Part shown: piece after piece, positions 9,441-17,135 of the stretch
How positions within the stretch are numbered: position 1 is the first letter of the stretch
How the letters are laid out: each line of letters begins with the position of its first letter
Assembly: GCA_050288425.1 (NCBI GenBank)
Contig: JBNKDU010000087.1
Coordinates: 1 to 64,000, forward strand
DNA length: 64,000 bases
Direction of reading: 5' to 3'
DNA from: JARRKU01 sp050288425
GTDB lineage: Bacteria > Desulfobacterota > Desulfobacteria > Desulfobacterales > Desulfosarcinaceae
Position numbers and translations under genes: made by a program
The notes under the pieces: generated by a model
Told to the model about the DNA's origin: nothing
What the model saw: the letters and a program-made list of their open reading frames with translations, nothing else
The model's database searches: none

Positions 9441-10259
9441 ATGCATAAATCCATCGGACTCATAGCCGGCAACGGTCAATTCCCCATTCTGTTTGCCAAA
9501 AAAGCCAAAGGCAATGGATGGACCATCCATGCGGCCGCCTATCGGGGCGAGGCCGAGGAGGAACTCGTCCACCATGTCGATACCCTGGAATGGCTGCATG
9601 TCGGTCAGCTCAACCGGCTGATCAAATTCTTTCGCAAGCATGAGATTACCCAGGCGGTCATGTTGGGCGGGCTACGCAAAACTCGGCTGTTTTCCAATGT
9701 CAAGCCGGATCTGAAGGCCATCGCCATGCTTGCCACCATGCGCCACACCCATGATGATGCCGTGATGCGCAAATTCGCCGAAACCTTGGAAAAGGAGGGC
9801 ATCGCCATCAAGCCCTCGACGTTTCTGCTGCCCGATTTGCTTGCACCGGCCGGTATCTGGACGCGACGACGACCCTCCAAAACCGAAAAGGCGGATATCG
9901 AACTGGGTTGGAAGATGGCCAAGGAACTGGGTCGCCTGGACATCGGGCAATGTGTCGTGGTCGGAGGAGGTTCGGTTCTCGCGGTGGAGGCCATCGACGG
10001 TACCGATGCCACGATCCTGCGGGGGGGAGGATTGGGACGGGGCAATGCGGTGGTGGTCAAGGTCTGCAAACCGGGGCAGGACCAACGCTTCGACATACCG
10101 GCGGTGGGCCTGGAAACCATTGAAACCATGCGCAGGGCCGATGCCAGGGTGTTGGCCATCGAGGCCGGCAAGGCCATCGTTTTCGATCGTCCGGCGATGA
10201 TCGAGCTCGCCGATCAATACAAAATGACGATTATCGCCATCGAAGATTCAGCCTCTTAA
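9441..10259 (+). CDS. lpxI: UDP-2,3-diacylglucosamine pyrophosphatase LpxI
   Basis: Hydrolyses UDP-2,3-diacylglucosamine to lipid X plus UMP, replacing LpxH of enterics. 272 residues of the LpxI (DUF1009) family: it opens with IGLIAGNGQFPILFAKKA and has the C-terminal half with VVVGGGSVLAVEAIDGTDATILRGG. Its place between lpxA and lpxB supports the assignment; no LpxH-type phosphoesterase is seen nearby. Confidence 0.93.
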   Translation: MHKSIGLIAGNGQFPILFAKKAKGNGWTIHAAAYRGEAEEELVHHVDTLEWLHVGQLNRLIKFFRKHEITQAVMLGGLRKTRLFSNVKPDLKAIAMLATMRHTHDDAVMRKFAETLEKEGIAIKPSTFLLPDLLAPAGIWTRRRPSKTEKADIELGWKMAKELGRLDIGQCVVVGGGSVLAVEAIDGTDATILRGGGLGRGNAVVVKVCKPGQDQRFDIPAVGLETIETMRRADARVLAIEAGKAIVFDRPAMIELADQYKMTIIAIEDSAS

Positions 10260-10291
10260 GGCCCCATGCAGGCTGCGGCAGATTGTAAAAT

Positions 10292-11437
10292 ATGATGTCC
10301 AAATCTCATCCGTCCGTGGTCATTGTGGCCGGAGAAGCCTCGGGTGATCTCCACGGCGCCCATGTGATTCGTTCCCTTCGCCAGCGCTACCCGCGAATCA
10401 CCATTACCGGAGCCGGCGGCGATGCCATGCAGGCGGCCGGCGCCATCAATGTCGTCCATATCCGGGAACTTTCGGTCATGGGGTTCACGGCCATCGTTGC
10501 CAAGGCGCCCCGATTGTACAAATCGCTCCGGAAGCTGAGAAGGTTGATCCTGCGTTCTCGGCCCGATCTGGTAATTTTGATCGATTTTCCGGATTTCAAT
10601 CTTCACCTGGCCGGTATTGCCAAACGAAACAATATCCCTGTTCTCTATTACATCAGCCCCCAATTGTGGGCCTGGCGTTCAAACCGGGTTCATAAGATCA
10701 AAAAGCGCGTCGATCATATGGCCGTGATCCTCCCATTTGAATTGCCATTTTATCAAAAGCACGGTGTCCCGGTCACATTCGTCGGCCATCCTCTCATGGA
10801 TGGCGCGTTGTACCATGAGGCCTGCCGTCCGCCGGATTTTCATTTGGACCAGCAGCCCCGCGTTGCGCTGCTGCCAGGTTCCCGGGAAAGCGAAGTATCC
10901 AGGTTGTTGCCGGAGATGCTGGAAGCCGCGACGATCTTGACAAAAACATTTCCGGAGATTCGGGTGACCATTTCCCGTGCGCCCACCATCGGAAAAGGCC
11001 TAATCGAGGGGATCGCCGGACGTTTCCGCCCGATCAAATACGAAGTCTATGGCGGACCGGTATATCGACTCTTCCAGGATAGTCACCTGACCATCGTGAC
11101 CTCGGGTACGGCCAGCCTGGAAGCAGCGATTTTCGGAATCCCGGCCATTCTCGTCTACGCCATGTCGGCCTTCAGCTATGCATTGGGCAAACGTCTGGTA
11201 AAAGTGCCCCATATCGGGCTGGCCAATCTCATCGCCCAGAGGCGCATCATTCCGGAACTGGTTCAGGAGAACGCCAAGGCGGAAAATATCGCCGCCCTCG
11301 CCTTGGAACTTATGCGTCAACCGCTTGTCTACGAAAAAATGCAGACCCGATTATCCGAGATACGCAGGCGAATGGGAACACCAGGAGCATCCGACCGGGT
11401 GGCGGACATCGCCGTACGTCTGATGGAATCTTCCTGA
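10292..11437 (+). CDS. lpxB: lipid-A-disaccharide synthase
   Basis: GT19 enzyme that joins lipid X to UDP-diacylglucosamine to give the beta-1,6 disaccharide. 381 residues, normal length. N-terminal VVIVAGEASGDLHGA and the C-terminal nucleotide-binding segment TSGTASLEAAIFGIPAILVY are diagnostic. Start 10292 or 10295 (tandem ATGs). Last gene of the envelope operon. Confidence 0.96.
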   Translation: MMSKSHPSVVIVAGEASGDLHGAHVIRSLRQRYPRITITGAGGDAMQAAGAINVVHIRELSVMGFTAIVAKAPRLYKSLRKLRRLILRSRPDLVILIDFPDFNLHLAGIAKRNNIPVLYYISPQLWAWRSNRVHKIKKRVDHMAVILPFELPFYQKHGVPVTFVGHPLMDGALYHEACRPPDFHLDQQPRVALLPGSRESEVSRLLPEMLEAATILTKTFPEIRVTISRAPTIGKGLIEGIAGRFRPIKYEVYGGPVYRLFQDSHLTIVTSGTASLEAAIFGIPAILVYAMSAFSYALGKRLVKVPHIGLANLIAQRRIIPELVQENAKAENIAALALELMRQPLVYEKMQTRLSEIRRRMGTPGASDRVADIAVRLMESS

Positions 11438-11443
11438 CGACAC

Positions 11444-11472
11444 GAGAGCCTTGGGAAGCGCGCCCCAAGACT
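11444..11472. terminator. hairpin between convergent lpxB and the Fn3 gene
   Basis: CTTGGG/CCCAAG arms extended by GAG/CTC lie just after the lpxB stop, in the 117-base gap before the convergent gene. There is no clear T run, so termination is only plausible. Confidence 0.3.
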
Positions 11473-11554
11473 CCGGACGATCGATATGGACCAACGGAGC
11501 GGAAACTGCCTGCCGGACGGAGCGGGCCTTCCACTGATGAACAGTTCAGCCCCG

Positions 11555-12088
11555 CTATTTGCTTTGGGATCCGGCCAAACGGAAAACGGTGCAAATACCG
11601 AGTAGAGACAGAAACGATGCGGTTAAAAGTATAATCGGCAGGTGCCGGCTTTCTGCTGGATGCGTCGAAGCAGTTGCGATGAAGCAGCCGCTCCCGGCAT
11701 TATCCGAAGAATTGCCGGAAATCGTAGATACCGATCCACTGGAACCACTGGAGTCGCTGCCCGCCAGAGCCAGAAATTCGACTTCATTGGAATCTCCGCT
11801 CTCTTCATCGCCGACCACTGCCGTCACCACGAAAAAATAGCGAACCCCTTCCTCCAGATCGACCACCGTCGTCGTGCTATCGAGAATCAGGTCTTCATTG
11901 ACGGGCTGGTCGTAATCGTAGCTTTCGCCTTCGACCCGCAAATAGAGATTGTAACCGTCCGGATCCGGCGTATTGGGATCCCATTGCAAGGTGACCTGGG
12001 CAGCGGATACGACCAGCGGGAAGGTTACCAGTAAATAGTAGCCGGTCGCCAGAAGAACTTTCAGGGTAGCAAAAATCTTGTTTTTCAT
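11555..12088 (-). CDS. secreted fibronectin type III protein with C-terminal CFI-box and membrane anchor
   Basis: 177 residues: signal peptide (to about SAA, residue 30), one fibronectin type III-like domain (about 31-108, LQWDPNTPDPDGYNLYLRV ... YFFVVTAV), a Ser/Gly-rich linker (110-130), then GCFIATA (about 134-140) followed by a hydrophobic helix (about 148-167) and a short basic tail. GCFIATA plus a C-terminal helix is the CFI-box-CTERM arrangement seen in exported proteins of delta-proteobacteria and relatives; its processing enzyme is not known to me. ATG 12088 has GGAG eight bases upstream. The leader carries a c-di-GMP-I riboswitch and a sigma-54 promoter, so this is probably a surface or matrix protein controlled by the second messenger. 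Exact function unknown. Confidence 0.82.
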   Translation of the reverse strand: MKNKIFATLKVLLATGYYLLVTFPLVVSAAQVTLQWDPNTPDPDGYNLYLRVEGESYDYDQPVNEDLILDSTTTVVDLEEGVRYFFVVTAVVGDEESGDSNEVEFLALAGSDSSGSSGSVSTISGNSSDNAGSGCFIATASTHPAESRHLPIILLTASFLSLLGICTVFRLAGSQSK

Positions 12089-12091
12089 GAG

Positions 12092-12144
12092 GACATCTCC
12101 CAAGGGGTTCGTCACCGTGCGAACAGCGCCCATCGAAAGATGTC
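12092..12144 (-). promoter_or_regulatory. predicted helix masking the ribosome-binding site (riboswitch expression platform)
   Basis: On the minus strand GACATCT (12144-12138) is complementary to AGATGTC (12098-12092), which overlaps the GGAG ribosome-binding site (12100-12097) of the Fn3 gene; inner complementarity GTTCG/CGAAC and GGG/CCC extends the helix. It lies just 3' of the c-di-GMP aptamer, so translational control is plausible. Confidence 0.5.
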
Positions 12145-12153
12145 GCTTTCACC

Positions 12154-12236
12154 CGGCAGTCCTGCTGCCATATCCTTGTCCGCCAAGGACTTAGGCCAGT
12201 GACTTTGCGTATTACCCTTTCGGATAACTTGCCTTT
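12154..12236 (-). ncRNA. cyclic-di-GMP-I (GEMM-I) riboswitch aptamer
   Basis: Reading the minus strand: GGCAA, a stem GTTATCC capped by GAAA and closed by GGGTAAT, the core ACGCAAAG, then GGCCTAAG, a stem TCCTT/AAGGA, TATGG, and the last hairpin GGCAGCAGGACTGCC. The GAAA tetraloop with its matching receptor halves CCTAAG and TATGG, together with ACGCAAAG, is the signature of c-di-GMP-I aptamers. It sits in the leader of the Fn3/CFI-box gene. Confidence 0.92.
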
Positions 12237-12283
12237 TCGAGCAAATTGGAATTACAAAGAGCGATCTTATCGGCCACTAGACC

Positions 12284-12299
12284 AGCAAATAAAATGCCA
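12284..12299 (-). promoter_or_regulatory. sigma-54 (-24/-12) promoter of the Fn3/riboswitch transcript
   Basis: Minus strand TGGCATTTTATTTGCT has GG and GC separated by 10 bases, matching TGGCAYN5TTGCW. The predicted start near 12273 would put the riboswitch about 35 bases into the transcript. An enhancer-binding activator is expected but none is encoded next to it. Confidence 0.72.
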
Positions 12300-12451
12300 A
12301 ATCGCAGGTCGGCTCCAGAATGTTTATATTCTATATATTTACAGAGCCTTATATTCTCCCAGATGGCGTACCGGGAAAAGAGATCTCAGGGAATGCGTTT
12401 CTGTGCACTTTTGGACAAAGAATGAATGCAGTTTTGTATAACTCGCATATC
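12300..12451. other. AT-rich spacer upstream of the sigma-54 site
   Basis: Together with the riboswitch leader it separates the Fn3 gene from the GT39 gene. It could hold activator-binding sites for the sigma-54 promoter; I see no clear repeat pair and no coding sequence. Confidence 0.4.
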
Positions 12452-14035
12452 CTATTCCGAGGTTGGCGTTGCCACGCGAACATCATTCAGGTCCGGTGGC
12501 AACCATCGAAGTCCCCCCTTGAAGCCATAACACCGATAGATAAAAAAAGTCCGGATCGGGGTGATGGGCTTGGACCTGTAAATACCCTTCGACTGCGGAT
12601 ATACAGGAACCTCCAAGGGCGGATCGACCCGCTGAAAGACTTCGAGCAGTCGATGGCGCCAATTGCCGTTCTTGAGGACGCCCACGGCATCCTGGTTCAT
12701 CAGATCCGCATCCCGCCGCCAGTAGTCATAAACATTGGGCCGGTTCCATCGGTTAATCGAAACCGTTTCAGGATTCCCAGGCAGATAAAAGGCCAGTTCA
12801 CTGGCGGTCTGATAATCCAATCCGAAGACGAAGGTTTCATCTAGACGGGGCATGGCCGCAACGGTCCGGGAAACCGATCGACCCAATTGTTTCCACCCGG
12901 ACACCTCGGCGGTCGCCCGGTCCAGATGAGCGGGTATGGGCAATACCGGCCAAAGCACATGGGTGAAGACCACAAGCGTAAAAGCCACGGCGCTGCCCAG
13001 GGTCCAGCGCCAGACCTTGCGGCTTTTCTTCTGTTGTCTCTGGCCGTCCGGTCGCCTTTCGTCCAGCCACAGGGAAACGGCAAGCAGCGTGGCCGTGAGA
13101 TAGCCAAAGCAAGCCCAGTTCCCGTAGACGCGGCTATGGAGACTTAACATGGCAAATCCGGCCACCACGGGAAAGGAAGTGAAGAAGAGAAAACGTCCGA
13201 TCCAGGAATCCGGATCATTCCAGTTCCGGATCTGCATGTACCAGGTGGCAACCATCAGCAAGAAGACCAGCGGGGTCAGCAAGCCGACCTGAGATGCCAG
13301 ATAATCGCCCAAGAAGTCCCAATGAAGTCCGAGTCCTTCATTGGCGCCTCCCAGATAGGCAACATGGCGCAAGGAATTCCAGTCATTTTGTGCATTCCAT
13401 ATGATCACCGGCAGAAAAAGGATCAGGCCCAGGGCACACCCGACATAGGGACGGATGCTCTTCAGCCTGCGTCTGTGGCCCGGCGTGAGACAACCGAAAA
13501 GCAAGACGATCGGCAGGAAAAGGATCATCGTATATTTGCTGAGAATGCCGATCCCGAACCAGGTTCCGCCCAGGAGCCATTGGCGCCAGCGATTGTCTTC
13601 GAACCCCCTGGCCGTGTGATAGCTGGCGGCCACCCAGGCGGCACCCTGCAGCCCATCCGCGGTGGCCAGAACGGCACCGATGTTGAAGATCAGGATGGAT
13701 TGAGAAAGATATGCGGTATGAAGGGCGATTCTGGAGGAGTACCAATGGTTGGCCATTGCGACCAGATAGCAGGCCCCCAAAGTCATCGAGAGTATCGAGG
13801 GAAGCCGGACCGCCAACTCGCGATGACCTAGAATGGTAGTAAAGAACCGAATCGTCCATGCAATCATGGGAGCCTGATCATGATATCCCCAGGCGAGATG
13901 GCGGGACCATTGCCAATAATTGGTTTCATCCGGTACCAGCAGGAATGACCGGGCATAAATCATCCGCAAAATCGTGACGATCCCGATAATCACCCACGCC
14001 GTGATCATCGCGGAGTTTTGTTTGCGCTTCACCAT
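12452..14035 (-). CDS. glycosyltransferase family 39 membrane protein (ArnT/PMT-like)
   Basis: 527-residue polytopic inner-membrane protein. The first luminal loop has DETNYWQWSRHLAWGYHDQAP, the acidic motif typical of GT39/GT83 (polyprenyl-phosphate sugar donor) enzymes. About ten hydrophobic helices cover residues 10-370, and a soluble periplasmic domain follows. Likely transfers a sugar from a lipid carrier to a glycan, lipid A or protein; the acceptor cannot be read from sequence. It is third after pilC and the PilS-like kinase on the same strand, so pilin or surface glycosylation is an attractive guess. Confidence 0.82.
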   Translation of the reverse strand: MVKRKQNSAMITAWVIIGIVTILRMIYARSFLLVPDETNYWQWSRHLAWGYHDQAPMIAWTIRFFTTILGHRELAVRLPSILSMTLGACYLVAMANHWYSSRIALHTAYLSQSILIFNIGAVLATADGLQGAAWVAASYHTARGFEDNRWRQWLLGGTWFGIGILSKYTMILFLPIVLLFGCLTPGHRRRLKSIRPYVGCALGLILFLPVIIWNAQNDWNSLRHVAYLGGANEGLGLHWDFLGDYLASQVGLLTPLVFLLMVATWYMQIRNWNDPDSWIGRFLFFTSFPVVAGFAMLSLHSRVYGNWACFGYLTATLLAVSLWLDERRPDGQRQQKKSRKVWRWTLGSAVAFTLVVFTHVLWPVLPIPAHLDRATAEVSGWKQLGRSVSRTVAAMPRLDETFVFGLDYQTASELAFYLPGNPETVSINRWNRPNVYDYWRRDADLMNQDAVGVLKNGNWRHRLLEVFQRVDPPLEVPVYPQSKGIYRSKPITPIRTFFIYRCYGFKGGLRWLPPDLNDVRVATPTSE

Positions 14036-14043
14036 AGAGGCCT

Positions 14044-14072
14044 GGAATACCCGTTGAAAAATAATAAGTCAA
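14044..14072 (-). promoter_or_regulatory. possible sigma-70 promoter of the GT39 gene
   Basis: Minus strand TTGACT, 17 bases, TATTCC, with the -10 only eight bases before the ATG at 14035. If used, the transcript would be almost leaderless. Weak -10. Confidence 0.3.
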
Positions 14073-14147
14073 GGCATGCACAGACGATGATCGAATGCCG
14101 GTATGGAAGAACGATTGGTGGCAAGGCGACCACGGAATTTTTGTCTT

Positions 14148-15410
14148 TCACGCGGCTTGGAGGATGGAAAACGAAAACGTGGATCCGACATCGATCTTGG
14201 ATGTTACGTCGAGCCGGCTGTCGTAGGCGGAGAGGATCCGATGGACGATGGAGAGGCCGAGTCCGGTACCCTGCGCTTTCGTAGTGTAAAAGGGATCGAA
14301 GATCGACTGGACCACTTCCGGCTCCATTCCGCAGCCGGTATCGATGACGCTGATTTCGATGAGGTTGTTCTTCGGTTTGCCGGCCCTGATCTCGATGGAC
14401 CCGTCTTCGTCGATCGACTCCGCCGCATTGAGCAGAAGGTTCCACATGACCTGGCTCAAATGGGTGGGATCCATGATCACCCATGCATTTTCGGGCAGGG
14501 TCATCGACAGACGGATCTTCTTGCCTTGTTCGGCGTCCTTTTCGAACAGTTCGACAATCTCGATGATGGCCGCTTTCAGATTGATTCGTTCGGGTTTGCC
14601 GGCCGGCGGCCGGGCAAAAAAGAGAAAATCGTTCACCAGGGTGCTGAGCCGATCCGTCTCACGCAGGATTATCTCCATCAGCCGTTCATTATCAGGTGCG
14701 TTGCGCAGGTCTTCCTTGAGCATCTGGATGGAACCCACCAAGGAGGCCAATGGGTTTTTGATCTCATGGGCCAGGCCGGCCGCCATCTCGCCCATATAGG
14801 CCATCTTCTCGACCCGCTTGAGATTGGCTTCCATGGCGCGCAGTTCATCCTGACTCTTGCGATTTTGTTCGGTGAGCAGACCGCTCAGAAACGCCACTGC
14901 AAAACAGGCGATGGAAATGATGACAACGCGATATAGGATGGAATGCCATTGAATCGTCTGCAATGTTTGATCCGGCGACGTGAACAATTCGGGGAGAACT
15001 CCCGTATATTGCATTACGATCAAGAGGGAATACAGGATGCTGCTCAGGGAGGCGACGAAAAGGCCGCCTTTCAGGAACAAAATCATGCTGGCATATATGA
15101 TCACCACAAGATACAGGAAGGTAAAAATACTGTAATAACCACCCGTGATATAAATGACGAAGGTCACGATCAGCGTGTCGACGGCCATTTGCCCGGTGAC
15201 AAACAACGATTTTTTGTCGATATAGCGATACACCACCCGATAGAAAACCGACAGAAGCAGAATAAAGCCGACCAGATAATACAGGACGACAAGCGAGATA
15301 TCGGCCTTGCCGCTCCTGAAGTGGGTGAATAGAGTGGAGAAGAATAAGATCGATGCGAAGATAACCCGGACAAACATCAATCGAATAATATTCTTTGACA
15401 AGTCTGTCAT
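14148..15410 (-). CDS. pilS: membrane sensor histidine kinase, PilS-like
   Basis: 420 residues. Six or so hydrophobic helices (about 10-180) without a large periplasmic loop, a short coiled linker, H-box GLAHEIKNPLASL (phosphorylated His), N-box NLLLNAAESI, G1 VIDTGCGM, F-box and G2 FDPFYTTKAQGTGLGL. The architecture and its place right after pilC match PilS, partner of the sigma-54 activator PilR. No response-regulator gene follows here; a GT39 gene does. ATG 15410 was chosen although no strong ribosome-binding site precedes it; an in-frame TTG at 15449 is the alternative. Confidence 0.82.
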   Translation of the reverse strand: MTDLSKNIIRLMFVRVIFASILFFSTLFTHFRSGKADISLVVLYYLVGFILLLSVFYRVVYRYIDKKSLFVTGQMAVDTLIVTFVIYITGGYYSIFTFLYLVVIIYASMILFLKGGLFVASLSSILYSLLIVMQYTGVLPELFTSPDQTLQTIQWHSILYRVVIISIACFAVAFLSGLLTEQNRKSQDELRAMEANLKRVEKMAYMGEMAAGLAHEIKNPLASLVGSIQMLKEDLRNAPDNERLMEIILRETDRLSTLVNDFLFFARPPAGKPERINLKAAIIEIVELFEKDAEQGKKIRLSMTLPENAWVIMDPTHLSQVMWNLLLNAAESIDEDGSIEIRAGKPKNNLIEISVIDTGCGMEPEVVQSIFDPFYTTKAQGTGLGLSIVHRILSAYDSRLDVTSKIDVGSTFSFSILQAA

Positions 15411-15460
15411 TTGGACTTTGGTGTTCCGGGATTTATGCGTACCTACCAAGCGTTGGGAGA

Positions 15461-16669
15461 TTAATGGATCGCACCGGCCATCATGAATATCGGCAGATAC
15501 ATGGAGACAATCAATCCGCCGACGACGACACCAAGGAATACAATCATCATCGGCTCGATCATGGCGGTCAGGTTCTCGACCGCCTGATCCACTTCTTCAT
15601 CATAGAAATCGGCGATTTTTTCCAGCATGGCATCCAAGGCGCCCGTAGATTCGCCCACAGCGATCATCTGGCAGACCATTGCCGGAAAAACACCGCTGGC
15701 CTGCAGGGGGTCTGCCATGGTTCGCCCCTCCGCGATGCCCGTACGAACCGTGTAGATGGCATTTTCGACCACACGATTTCCAGCAGTCTTGGCCACGATA
15801 TCCAACGCTTCCAGAATGGCGACGCCGCTGTTGAGCATGGTTCCCATGGTTCGGGTGAATTTCGCCACCGCGACTTTTCTGAGGAGGATACCGAAAACCG
15901 GTGCCTTGAGCATGATGGAATCCACCACGAGACGTCCTTTTTCCGTCGCATAGTATTTCTTAAAGGCAAAGATGAACAGAACCACCGCGATCAAGATCCA
16001 ATGGAATTTCGACTTCACAAATTCGCTCATGGCGATGACGATCAGTGTCGGCCCCGGCAATGAACTTCCGAACTCAGCAAACATCTGTTGGAATACCGGA
16101 ATCACGAAGATGAGAATAACGGCAACCACGACCACGGCGACGAAAACCGTTATGGCCGGATACACCATCGCCCCCTTCACCTTGCGCTTCAACCTTGCCG
16201 CCTTCTCCATATAGCTCGCCAGGCGTTTGAGGATGACGTCCAGTATACCGCCGGCCTCACCGGCGGCAATCATATTGACAAAGAGATTGTCGAAATGTTT
16301 GGGAAATTTTTTAAGGGCATCCGCCAGCGTCGTGCCGCCCTCCACGGCGTCCTTGATGGTCTTGAGCATCCTCTTGAAGGTGGCATTCTCCTGTTGGGAC
16401 TGCAGGATATCGAGGCATTGAATAATGGGCAGGCCGGCATCGATCATGGTCGAAAACTGGCGCGCGAATACGATGATATCCTTCTCTTTGACTTTGGGTT
16501 GCAGGAAGGACACATTTGCAAACAAGTCCTTGGGTTTCTTCTTGATTTTGCTGGGAACGATTCTGAGTCGGTTCAGATGGGTTCTGACGGCATCCTCGGA
16601 AGAGACGTCCAGTTCCCCTTTTTGGATCTGATTGTTGCGGTTTTTACCTTCCCACAGATAAACCGGCAT
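15461..16669 (-). CDS. pilC: type IV pilus inner-membrane platform protein PilC (GspF family)
   Basis: 402 residues with two tandem GspF domains: each has a cytoplasmic helical bundle followed by membrane helices (about 170-195, 220-240 and 375-397). Sequence FARQFSTMIDAGLPIIQCL and its second copy FTRTMGTMLNSGVAILEAL are characteristic. It anchors the pilus motor ATPases PilB/PilT to the inner membrane. The N-terminal 60 residues (VYLWEGKNRNNQIQKGELDV) are the usual PilC arm. No pilB, pilT or pilin gene is in the window. Confidence 0.95.
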   Translation of the reverse strand: MPVYLWEGKNRNNQIQKGELDVSSEDAVRTHLNRLRIVPSKIKKKPKDLFANVSFLQPKVKEKDIIVFARQFSTMIDAGLPIIQCLDILQSQQENATFKRMLKTIKDAVEGGTTLADALKKFPKHFDNLFVNMIAAGEAGGILDVILKRLASYMEKAARLKRKVKGAMVYPAITVFVAVVVVAVILIFVIPVFQQMFAEFGSSLPGPTLIVIAMSEFVKSKFHWILIAVVLFIFAFKKYYATEKGRLVVDSIMLKAPVFGILLRKVAVAKFTRTMGTMLNSGVAILEALDIVAKTAGNRVVENAIYTVRTGIAEGRTMADPLQASGVFPAMVCQMIAVGESTGALDAMLEKIADFYDEEVDQAVENLTAMIEPMMIVFLGVVVGGLIVSMYLPIFMMAGAIH

Positions 16670-17093
16670 ATCACACTCCCTGGCTGTTGTTGACGCTCCT
16701 GCGATAAAAGGATTCAGTGGGCTGCTTGCTGAGGTTCATGCCATGCCCGTCTGCAATTGTATTCGTATCGACCGCCGCCCGCCTCTGCAGCCGGCAGAAG
16801 GTACGGCAGGTGTATCCAAAACAATCCATATGGCGTAATCTATTAAAAATTTAACATAAAATTGGTAGCATAAACTCCGTGAAACGACAATAGAATTATT
16901 AAAGCGCCCATCTTGTCCCTGAGATGGAACGATAAGTGGGAAAAATAAGCAAATTGCATGCCGTTTAAAAATGAATAATGGCGTTTCAATCCCCCGATGG
17001 CATTTTTTTCAAGACGGCAGAATCCGCGTCTGCGGAGAATACAGGGCGCCTTGTACATAACCAATCGGTATTGCTTGCAATATGAATTGAACT
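16670..17093. other. divergent AT-rich intergenic region between pilC and the DHH-CBS gene
   Basis: Over 400 bases with no convincing gene. Marked AT-rich stretch at 16840-16990. It holds the candidate sigma-54 site described separately. Confidence 0.5.
16948..16963 (-). promoter_or_regulatory. candidate sigma-54 promoter upstream of pilC
   Basis: Minus strand CGGCATGCAATTTGCT keeps GG-N10-GC and the TTGC half; the first base of the -24 element is off. It lies about 280 bases before the pilC start, leaving a long leader, so it is only a candidate. Confidence 0.35.
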
Positions 17094-17135
17094 GTGAGAA
17101 ATTCAATTGACATTGCCGACCCTGGGAAGATGAGA

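Noticed and set aside
12156..12171. Second -24/-12-like match TGGCAGCAGGACTGCC before the Fn3 gene
   Set aside because: It is the last hairpin of the riboswitch aptamer; the -12 half is poor and a start here would remove the aptamer.
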